Below are positions 1 to 5,179 of a DNA stretch of 5,179 nucleotides, piece by piece. The stretch spans positions 1 to 5,179 of the forward strand of contig DASZCR010000276.1 in the NCBI GenBank assembly GCA_035942915.1, read 5' to 3'. How positions within the stretch are numbered: position 1 is the stretch's first letter; every line of letters begins with the position of its first letter. The notes beneath the pieces are model-generated. The model was not told the origin of the DNA and did not search any database. It saw only the letters and a list, made by a program, of their open reading frames with translations. Source of the DNA: DASZCR01 sp035942915. Its GTDB lineage: Bacteria > Acidobacteriota > Blastocatellia > Pyrinomonadales > Pyrinomonadaceae. The translations under genes and the position numbers were made by a program.

Positions 1-76
1 GAGATGACGGAAGAAAGATTTGAGCGAGTTGACTCCTGAACTACCGGAGGGGTGCGTGCGCCGCCACTTGCTGCTG

Positions 77-1513
77 TCAACGCAGGGTGGCGCCCGCAGA
101 CCGCGAGAGCTTGCGCGACACTTCGCGTTCCAGCATGAAGAACTGAATCAGAAAGTTTGCGATGAAGTACGCGCTCACCGTGACAGCCAGACCAATTAGG
201 CCATAGCTGAGGAAGACCATAATCTTCAGCGGCAGGTAGAGAGTGTAGATGAGCGCGGAGACCTTGGTCGGTGTCTTAGTGTTCCCTGCGGCGTAGAAAG
301 CGCCCGAAGCCACCTGCCCTGACACGCTGCCAGCGAACGCCCCGGCGAGAGCTATCATGACGAGCCAGAGTGTGTAGACGTTCTCCGCCGTCACTCCGGC
401 GTGGCCGATGGTGAGCCGGAGCGCGGGCACGCCGAAGGCCAGCAGTAGCAACCCGCCCGCGCAGGTGAGCAGCGCAATCAGCAGCAGCCGCTGACGATAT
501 GTGCGCCGGTAATCCCGCCACTCCTCTTCGCCGGCTTCTACCGCCAGCTTCGGCACGACCGGCGCGACGACCGCCTTACTCATCACCAGAGCGATGTTGC
601 CGTAAATCTGCTGTGCGACGTAGAGCAGCGAGAGGACGCCTGCCCCGTTCATCGAGGTCAGGAAGCGGTCAAGCAGCGGCTCTGCCCTCAGGTACGCCTG
701 TGCCGGCAGGAACGGCTTGTAGAGTCTCCACGCCTCCTTCAGTGTCGAAGACCTCCACACGGGGCGCTGCCAGCGCCCCAGCGTCGGCAGCAGAAAAAGC
801 AGCTTCAGGCTGTTGTAGAAGACCGTATTCCACGCCGCCGCCCTGATGCCGAAGCGCGGCAGCGCATAGACCAGAAAGAGCATCCCCGCGAGGTTTGCCA
901 GAAGGCCGGAGAGTTCGACCCACACGAACCGCTGGCGCGCGTGCTCGGCTGCCCACAGCGTCACGATTCCTGCGTTGAGCACCATGCTCACGACCTGAAT
1001 CTTCGTCAGGACGATGGTCAGGCTTTTGCCTTCGTCCGTGAAGCCGGGAACGAGCAGCGGCACCCAGACGCTGCACGATACGTACAGTAGAAGCCCGACC
1101 AGACCAAAGAGCGTCGTGACCAGCAAGAAGAAGACCCACGCGTCTTCGCGCAGACGTTGTGCATTGCGTGTCGCAAGTAGGGGAACGAGCACCGGGAGCA
1201 GCGTCGTGCTCAGGAAGAGGAAGGTGAGTTGGGGAAGCGCGCCTGAAGCGAAGAAGGCGTCAGTCTCGAAATTGATTCCCGTGCGAGTGACGATGTACCA
1301 AGCCGACAAAACGGCCAGTGCCGCGTTGCAAACCGCCAGTGCCCCAAGGTTAAGTCCCTGCTTGAACAAGAAAGAATAGCTTCCCCAACGCGACTCGCGC
1401 GGCAGCGAGCGCCCCGTCACTTCGTAAGAACCCAATTGACCGTCTGCTTCCATCCGTTCTTTGCCGTACCCGGCCTGCGCGCCGGAAGTTGCGCGCGCAA
1501 CCCTCTGCCTCAC
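77..1513 (-). CDS. MurJ/MviN-like flippase of a polysaccharide cluster (MOP superfamily)
   Basis: A 478-residue polytopic membrane protein, most likely an inner-membrane flippase for a lipid-linked glycan. Hydrophobic segments run from about residue 50 to 460, compatible with 12-14 helices. MurJ-like landmarks are TDAFF (84-88) followed by a Leu/Pro-rich stretch ending in VPLL, and FYAAGNTKTPTK (406-417), which resembles the MurJ pattern FYALGDTRTP. The Asp of TDAFF (85) matches E. coli MurJ Asp39, but the positions of Arg24, Arg52 and Arg270 appear not to be Arg (YVAQQI at 298-303 replaces the E. coli YADRL). This argues against a housekeeping lipid II flippase, so no murJ symbol is given. 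The GTG start overlaps the upstream glycosyltransferase stop (GTGA), suggesting translational coupling. The alternative ATG at 1453 would remove 20 polar residues. The fold family is confident; the substrate is unknown. Confidence 0.92.
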   Translation of the reverse strand: MRQRVARATSGAQAGYGKERMEADGQLGSYEVTGRSLPRESRWGSYSFLFKQGLNLGALAVCNAALAVLSAWYIVTRTGINFETDAFFASGALPQLTFLFLSTTLLPVLVPLLATRNAQRLREDAWVFFLLVTTLFGLVGLLLYVSCSVWVPLLVPGFTDEGKSLTIVLTKIQVVSMVLNAGIVTLWAAEHARQRFVWVELSGLLANLAGMLFLVYALPRFGIRAAAWNTVFYNSLKLLFLLPTLGRWQRPVWRSSTLKEAWRLYKPFLPAQAYLRAEPLLDRFLTSMNGAGVLSLLYVAQQIYGNIALVMSKAVVAPVVPKLAVEAGEEEWRDYRRTYRQRLLLIALLTCAGGLLLLAFGVPALRLTIGHAGVTAENVYTLWLVMIALAGAFAGSVSGQVASGAFYAAGNTKTPTKVSALIYTLYLPLKIMVFLSYGLIGLAVTVSAYFIANFLIQFFMLEREVSRKLSRSAGATLR

Positions 1514-2637
1514 GCCGCTTCGATATCCGAAGCCCGCGCGCCCTGAGGCAGGTCACACGCCTCGCCGTGCAGGCTGAGATAGAGTTGTTCATAGAGCCGT
1601 GCCGTCGCCTCGACGGGTCGCCCTGCGGCTCGTCCACGCGCTGCACGCGCACGCCCCCGCGCCATGTCGTCATGCACCAGAGTCGCTTTCAGGGCTGCGG
1701 CCACGTCTTCCGGGTTGTCTGGGTCGGTGAAGAGCGCGCTGCGCTCGTCGAGTATTTCCCTGTGGGCTGGTATGTCCGAGACGACGAGGGGGCAGCCGCA
1801 GGCCATCGCCTCCAGCACGACGTTCGGGCAGCCTTCAAATCTGCTCAGGGAGACGAGCGCATCCGCCTGCTTTATCAAGCCCCACAGATTCTCGACGTAG
1901 CCGGTAAAGAAGATGCGATGTGCCACGCCCAGTTCTGCGGCCATGCGTTCCACCTGGCGGCGGCGCGGGCCGTCTCCGCAGATGATGGCGGCGAAAGGTA
2001 TCTCATCCGCGAGATAGGCCAGCGCGGCAATCAGGTTCTCGACGTTCTTTCCCGAATCCATACGCCCGGCATAAAGCACCACTTTCTCTGCCGGGTCGAA
2101 CGCGAAGCCCTTTGCACGGCCTGCATCCGCCAATGCTATCTCGTCGAGAGGGATGGCGTTCGGTATCACATAGAGAGGACGTTCGCCCGATGCCATTCGC
2201 CAGTAGTTGTACCCGCCTGCGGAGTTCGACACGATGGCGTCTGCCAATCGTCCGAGCGCGAGGCGCACACTGTTCCTCCAACGCCCGGCGTACAGGGGAG
2301 CGGAACTGGATTCCCGCAAAACCCAGCGCGTGCGCGTCAGCAGCGCCGCCGCACCGCCCATGATGTCCATCGGCGTGAGGATGGTCTGGACGACATCCGG
2401 CTTCAGCTTCCGCATCAGCCCGACCAGCCTGAAGAAGATGAAGGGGTCGCGGTTAGAAGTCCCGCCGAGACAGTGCCAGACGACCCCTGCGGACTTCATC
2501 CGGTCGAGATTCGGGCCGCCGTGACGCGAGGCGACATGAACCTCGTGCCCCATCACAGATAGTTCCGCAGCAAGATAGGATAACTGTCTCTCGGCCCCGC
2601 CGTATCCGAGGTCAGGGATGCAATAGAGAATCTTCAT
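1510..2637 (-). CDS. Glycosyltransferase family 4 (GT-B fold, retaining)
   Basis: A 375-residue cytoplasmic or membrane-associated glycosyltransferase, the usual length for GT4. It should transfer a sugar from a nucleotide-sugar donor to a lipid-linked acceptor. The N-terminal acceptor domain opens with a beta strand and the GT4 glycine loop GYGGAERQL (11-19). The linker carries IPNAI (158-162). The C-terminal donor domain has GRMDSGKN (191-198), CGDGP (220-224), FTGYV (244-248) and the E-x7-E motif as FEGCPNVVLEAMACGCPLV (267-285, Glu268 and Glu276). The tail at 325-345 is Arg/Ala-rich. The ATG start is favoured because the glycine loop follows at the normal distance and an in-frame TGA lies directly upstream. 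Its own Shine-Dalgarno sequence is weak (CAGG, 5 nt away). The start overlaps the stop of a 26-codon ORF, and the gene end overlaps the next gene by 4 nt. Sugar specificity cannot be read from the sequence. Confidence 0.96.
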   Translation of the reverse strand: MKILYCIPDLGYGGAERQLSYLAAELSVMGHEVHVASRHGGPNLDRMKSAGVVWHCLGGTSNRDPFIFFRLVGLMRKLKPDVVQTILTPMDIMGGAAALLTRTRWVLRESSSAPLYAGRWRNSVRLALGRLADAIVSNSAGGYNYWRMASGERPLYVIPNAIPLDEIALADAGRAKGFAFDPAEKVVLYAGRMDSGKNVENLIAALAYLADEIPFAAIICGDGPRRRQVERMAAELGVAHRIFFTGYVENLWGLIKQADALVSLSRFEGCPNVVLEAMACGCPLVVSDIPAHREILDERSALFTDPDNPEDVAAALKATLVHDDMARGRARAARGRAAGRPVEATARLYEQLYLSLHGEACDLPQGARASDIEAA

Positions 2638-2702
2638 TCAGCCTGCTGGCGTGCCGCACCGGCACACGAAACCTCCCCGGCCAGATGTGTGTCAAACTTC
2701 AT
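2634..2702 (-). CDS. Possible 22-26 codon small ORF bridging flippase and glycosyltransferase
   Basis: The 73-nt gap between the Wzx-like gene and the glycosyltransferase is entirely covered by one open frame. It can start at an ATG at 2714-2712, inside the flippase stop (GCATGA). It can also start four codons later at the ATG at 2702-2700, which has AGGAG at 2711-2707 with 4-nt spacing; that start is used here. The frame ends in a TGA at 2636-2634 that overlaps the glycosyltransferase start (ATGA). The 22-residue product begins MKFDTHLAGEV and ends ARQQAE; it has no membrane segment and no family I recognise. It may make a small protein, or act only as a coupling cistron carrying ribosomes to the weakly primed glycosyltransferase start. 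An ORF this short can arise by chance. The 4-nt overlaps at both ends, matching the downstream GTGA junction, are the argument for it. Confidence 0.35.
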   Translation of the reverse strand: MKFDTHLAGEVSCAGAARQQAE

Positions 2703-2706
2703 CAGT

Positions 2707-2711
2707 CTCCT
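2707..2711 (-). promoter_or_regulatory. Shine-Dalgarno AGGAG for the bridging small ORF
   Basis: AGGAG on the minus strand lies 4 nt before the ATG at 2702-2700, just after the flippase stop codon. It is better than the sequences preceding the starts of the glycosyltransferase and of the Wzx-like gene. It is too far (about 69 nt) to serve the glycosyltransferase directly, so if functional it loads ribosomes on the small ORF. Confidence 0.4.
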
Positions 2712-4225
2712 CATGCAACGAAGGGTTCCGTCCTCCGGCGCAATAGTGCCAGCATTTGACTCCTGACCTGAGAGGCGAACGCGGCCGCCCCGGCCAGCGC
2801 CAGCAACCCGGCGATGCTCAGATACGCGAAAATCTCAATCCGCGACAGGTGCGGCGGAATCAACCAACGCGCTGCCGCGCCGACGCAGAGCGCGCCGCCG
2901 AGCGGCATCAAGACATCCTCGAAGAACCAGCGTCCCTGCTGTCGCTTGAGGAAGCGGCGATGCACGAGTGGGAGCGTCAAAATATAGCAGACGTTCAGGA
3001 GTACCCAGACCAACGCAGCTCCGGCGCCGCCGTAAGCTCTGGTCATCAAAATGTTCAGCGGGATGATGCCGATGAGCAGGAGAAGATTCGTCCACAGGAT
3101 GAGGCGCCACCAGCCATGTGCGACCTGTAGATAGTAGGGCGACTGAATCAGCCCGTGCAGCAGCATCCCGCAAATTAAGAGCGTGAGGATGAGATGTGCG
3201 TTCTCGACGACTACGGGGTCGCCCGTCCACATGAAAAGCACTTCCCGCGAGAAGAGCGCCGCCACGACGGCGATTGGTGCGAGCAACACAGACATCAACT
3301 GGCTGCTGCGGTGATACGCCTCAGCGAGTTCAGCCTCGTCGCTCCGCGCTGTCAGCCCCGCGAACTGCGGGAAGACGGCCGCGTTCACAGACACGATGAC
3401 GGCGTACATGCCGTCGGCGATTCCCTGCGCCAGAGTGTAGTAGCCGAACATCCCAAGCGGCAGGAGCGTGCTGAGAACGAGCCTGCCTCCTTGAAGCAGC
3501 CCTAAGTTCGCAAGCGCGTTCGCCGCGTAGGCGGTGCTGAAGCGCCACACGCGGCTTATCAGTTCGGGTCGGAAGCCGCAACTCACTCCGGCGCGCGCAG
3601 GCAGGCAACGCCAAAGCATGAGGGCAGCCGCCCCCGTGCCGAACGCGCCCGCCGCAACCTGTCCCGCGAAGAACATCTCCGGTGCAGGCTCGACGAGCCA
3701 GAGAGGAAGAAGCGTCGCCGCCGCACGCAGCGTCGCCAGCGCGGCGGCCAGCATGTTGAAGAGCACCTGTCGCTGAAGGCCGAGCAGTCCGCCCTGATAG
3801 AAGCCGAAGGGGAAGCGGAGAGCTATGGCCGCCCCCATTATCCTGATGCACGTCGTCACCGTCTCGCCGGAGAGCGTCTGCGGTCTGACCCAGTGCCGGG
3901 CTAAGGCCGGGGCTAAGGCGAAGACGGTTGCCCCGACGAGCAGTGCGATGAGCCAGTAGACAGCTTGGAGGGTAAAGACAAGGTCGCGTTGCGTTCGAGG
4001 GGCGGCGGCTTCGGCCGTGAGGCGTGCGAGTTCGCGGCAGAGGGTCGCGCCGATGCCTAAATCGAGGACGACGAAAACACTTTGCAGCGTGACGAAGAGG
4101 CCGACGAGTCCGAAGGCCTCCACGCCCATCAGTTTGACGTAGAGCGGGATGCACAAAACTCCTACGGCAGCCGACCATGCGGCGCCGCAGAGGTTTGCGA
4201 AGGTGTTTCTTTCGAGTCTTCCCAA
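2711..4225 (-). CDS. Wzx-type oligosaccharide/O-antigen flippase (MOP superfamily)
   Basis: A 504-residue integral membrane protein predicted to flip a lipid-linked oligosaccharide across the inner membrane. About 14 hydrophobic segments can be drawn, including roughly 12-33, 40-62, 84-107, 153-176, 185-206, 228-255, 308-330, 341-363, 374-395, 398-420, 437-457 and 463-485. The N-terminus (RNTFANLCGAAWSAAVGVLCIPLYVKLMG, with VEAFGLVGLF after it) is the classic Wzx/polysaccharide-export opening. LDLGIGATLCRELARL (54-69) and FPFGFYQGGLLGLQRQ (138-152) are also typical. The TTG start is chosen because an in-frame TGA lies two codons upstream and no later start preserves the first helix. No strong Shine-Dalgarno is visible, so a low initiation rate or readthrough from the upstream gene is possible. 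It lies 47 nt after the preceding gene, and its stop overlaps the bridging ORF's first ATG. The substrate is unknown. Confidence 0.94.
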   Translation of the reverse strand: MGRLERNTFANLCGAAWSAAVGVLCIPLYVKLMGVEAFGLVGLFVTLQSVFVVLDLGIGATLCRELARLTAEAAAPRTQRDLVFTLQAVYWLIALLVGATVFALAPALARHWVRPQTLSGETVTTCIRIMGAAIALRFPFGFYQGGLLGLQRQVLFNMLAAALATLRAAATLLPLWLVEPAPEMFFAGQVAAGAFGTGAAALMLWRCLPARAGVSCGFRPELISRVWRFSTAYAANALANLGLLQGGRLVLSTLLPLGMFGYYTLAQGIADGMYAVIVSVNAAVFPQFAGLTARSDEAELAEAYHRSSQLMSVLLAPIAVVAALFSREVLFMWTGDPVVVENAHLILTLLICGMLLHGLIQSPYYLQVAHGWWRLILWTNLLLLIGIIPLNILMTRAYGGAGAALVWVLLNVCYILTLPLVHRRFLKRQQGRWFFEDVLMPLGGALCVGAAARWLIPPHLSRIEIFAYLSIAGLLALAGAAAFASQVRSQMLALLRRRTEPFVA

Positions 4226-4252
4226 GGCTCACTGCCCGCTTAACACTGCCGA

Positions 4253-4274
4253 CGGCCGAGACGGCGGCCGAGAC
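4253..4274. repeat. 10-nt tandem direct repeat in the intergenic gap
   Basis: CGGCCGAGAC occurs at 4253-4262 and again at 4265-4274, separated by GG (period 12). The second copy runs into the last base of the upstream stop codon. Each copy contains the palindrome CGGCCG. It may be a replication-slippage duplication; no regulatory role is shown. Confidence 0.6.
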
Positions 4275-5179
4275 TATTCAACCTCGGCTGCCACGACCGG
4301 CTCTACGGCCGGCTTGAGGAGCAGCGTTATTCTGGACGCGCCACGAAGATTGAGACCTTTCCACTCGGCGTAGTGCTCGTCTAAGGCCACCACCCTGATA
4401 TCCCACAGGACAGCCCTCTCCTCCGGGTTGAAACGGATGTCGATGGTGTCGCCATCTTCTAACTGACCCTCGCCGAGCACGTTCTCCTCCCATCCTTTCG
4501 AATCGCTCGGAGAGATGTAGACGGCCCTGAATGTCGAGCCAGTGAAATTGACAAGGGCGAAGCCGAGACCGCCGCCCGTCACGCCCGCACGCACAGAGGT
4601 TGTCTCCTGCGGCATCCCTTGCGCGCGCCCTCCCCCGCCCGCCGCGACGCTGGTCGAGCCTGCATGCGAAGAGCAAGCGCATACAGTCACGAGTAGACAT
4701 CCGAGCGTGACGCTGGCCGCCACACGGCCTCCGTGTCGGCGTGCGCCAAGCCGCCGCCTCGCAGACCTCACAAGGGCTTCGAGTCCCTTCACCCCCAGAA
4801 TAATCAGCAGCACCCAGAACGTGTAGCGGAATCTGTAGAGCGCCCCGACGTTGGGGACGACCAACCCCAGCAGCGTTACGCCGAACACGCTCATAGACAA
4901 CAGCAGCCAAGCGGCGAGACGACGCGGCGGCCGAAAGACGCCCACCAGCGCGAGCAACTCAAACACGTAAATAAAGAGAGTCTCGACGCCGGACAGCAGC
5001 TTCCCCATGCTCCCGACGCGCTTACCCGCATCGAGCCACATTGACGGGAAAGGAGACCAGCACCCGATTGCGAAAGCGCGCGGCAAGTAGAGAAACAGAC
5101 TCTTGATGTCTCTTATCCTCGCATCAGGGTCAATGTTCGAGCCGGACTCCCAGTAGACGGCGCTGAACCTGTTACGGAC
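4274..5179 (-). CDS. Polysaccharide-cluster membrane protein, 5'-truncated, with C-terminal lipoprotein-like domain
   Basis: The frame is open from the TAG at 4276-4274 to the window edge, so 301 residues of a longer protein are visible; the true start lies outside. A TTG at 5086 is not a credible start because coding-like sequence (AVYWESGSNIDPDARIRD) continues upstream. Residues 1-130 hold a PRAF...SPFPSMW loop, then hydrophobic segments at about 63-82, 86-110 and 115-130. The stretch NVGALYRFRYTFWVLLIILG resembles the C-terminal ends of polytopic proteins in exopolysaccharide loci (GT39-like or polymerase-like), but I cannot assign a reaction. After an Arg-rich stretch, residues 153-169 form a fourth hydrophobic segment ending in a lipobox-like VCAC. 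A Gly/Ser linker follows, then a beta-rich domain (206-289). This is either a genuine fusion or two cistrons in one frame, the second starting at an internal GTG. Coding status is firm; function is tentative. Confidence 0.82.
   Translation of the reverse strand, partial: VRNRFSAVYWESGSNIDPDARIRDIKSLFLYLPRAFAIGCWSPFPSMWLDAGKRVGSMGKLLSGVETLFIYVFELLALVGVFRPPRRLAAWLLLSMSVFGVTLLGLVVPNVGALYRFRYTFWVLLIILGVKGLEALVRSARRRLGARRHGGRVAASVTLGCLLVTVCACSSHAGSTSVAAGGGGRAQGMPQETTSVRAGVTGGGLGFALVNFTGSTFRAVYISPSDSKGWEENVLGEGQLEDGDTIDIRFNPEERAVLWDIRVVALDEHYAEWKGLNLRGASRITLLLKPAVEPVVAAEVE
4313..4564 (-). other. Small beta-rich extracytoplasmic domain (TG..VYISPS...W..NVLG type)
   Basis: About 84 residues within the right-edge gene read FALVNFTGSTFRAVYISPS, then GWEENVLG, LEDGDTIDIRF, WDIRVV and WKGLNLRGASRITLLL. 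From memory this matches a widespread family of small secreted or lipoprotein domains (pattern NxTGxxIxxVYISPSxxxxWxxDxLG ... WDLxV ... NLCxxSKITI), sometimes mis-annotated as argininosuccinate lyase. Its function is not established. Family members I recall carry a Cys before WD and another after NL; here these positions are Leu and Arg. Confidence 0.6.
4673..4696 (-). other. Lipobox-like signal region LLVTVCAC
   Basis: The segment encodes LLVTVCAC followed by SSHAGS. VCA-C fits the lipobox positions -3 to +1 (aliphatic, variable, Ala, Cys), and it is preceded by a hydrophobic run and the Arg-rich RRRLGARRHGGR. If translation starts at a nearby GTG (4771 or 4723) this would be an N-terminal lipoprotein signal. 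In the full-length frame it would be an internal membrane segment instead. Confidence 0.4.
4721..4732 (-). promoter_or_regulatory. Candidate internal ribosome binding site and GTG start
   Basis: On the minus strand GGAGG (4732-4728) precedes GTG (4723-4721) by 4 nt, in frame with the right-edge gene. Starting here gives 149 residues but leaves out the Arg-rich n-region. The GTG at 4771-4769 gives 165 residues with an ideal n-region (MRSARRRLGARRHGGR) and AAGGGA 12 nt upstream. Either start would yield a separate small lipoprotein. Confidence 0.25.

Noticed and set aside
1..39. Plus-strand frame open from the left edge, ending in TGA at 37-39 (last residues MTEERFERVDS)
   Set aside because: Could be the tail of a converging gene, but only 12 codons are visible and nothing identifies it. 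No minus-strand start or terminator hairpin was found in 1-76 either.
1489..2562. A 357-codon plus-strand open frame opposite the glycosyltransferase
   Set aside because: It lies antisense to a gene with full GT4 motifs; its product is rich in Arg, His, Cys and Pro with no recognisable domain, as expected of a GC-rich shadow frame.
2667..2695. Perfect TTGACA -35 hexamer (minus strand, 2695-2690) upstream of the glycosyltransferase
   Set aside because: At 17-nt spacing the -10 position reads GTTTCG, with no TATAAT-like sequence nearby; the gene is better explained as part of the operon.
3330..4232. A 300-codon minus-strand open frame within the Wzx-like gene, starting GTG at 4232
   Set aside because: It is the +1 shadow of the flippase; the product is dominated by Arg, Gly, Ala and His without hydrophobic segments, while the flippase frame has a coherent helix pattern.
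4297..4312. Hairpin CCGGC-6 nt-GCCGG near the end of the right-edge gene
   Set aside because: It has only a 5-bp stem, lies inside coding sequence and has no U-tract, so it is not a credible terminator.
4278..4910. A 210-codon minus-strand frame overlapping the right-edge gene
   Set aside because: It is Arg/Gly-rich with no motif and is out of frame with the recognisable membrane segments and beta domain.

Overview
The window is a GC-rich bacterial segment (around 60% G+C by eye, not computed). It carries one tightly packed gene run, entirely on the minus strand, for making and exporting a cell-surface polysaccharide. No tRNA, rRNA, CRISPR array or insertion sequence was seen. The host is probably a Gram-negative-type bacterium. 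A guess at Acidobacteriota (Blastocatellia-like) rests only on the flavour of the proteins and is weak.

In transcription order (right to left): (1) 5179-4274, the C-terminal 301 residues of a polytopic membrane protein typical of exopolysaccharide clusters. It is cut by the window edge and followed in the same open frame by a lipobox-like segment and a small beta-rich extracytoplasmic domain. (2) A 47-nt gap with a 10-nt direct repeat. (3) 4225-2711, a Wzx-type oligosaccharide flippase with a TTG start. (4) A 73-nt gap that is fully bridged by a 26-codon open frame overlapping both neighbours by 4 nt. (5) 2637-1510, a GT4-family glycosyltransferase. (6) 1513-77, a MurJ/MviN-like flippase starting in a GTGA overlap with the glycosyltransferase. 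(7) 76 nt with no convincing gene.

A likely division of labour, inferred from families: the glycosyltransferase adds a sugar to a lipid-linked oligosaccharide on the cytoplasmic face, one or both MOP-superfamily flippases turn it over the inner membrane, and the first membrane protein acts in the same pathway (polymerase-like or lipid-linked sugar transferase-like; unresolved). The points most worth a second look are the bridging small ORF, two different MOP flippases side by side (the MurJ-like one without arginines needed in E. coli MurJ), and the membrane-protein/lipoprotein-like fusion at the right edge. No wholly new system is evident; this reads as an accessory polysaccharide locus.
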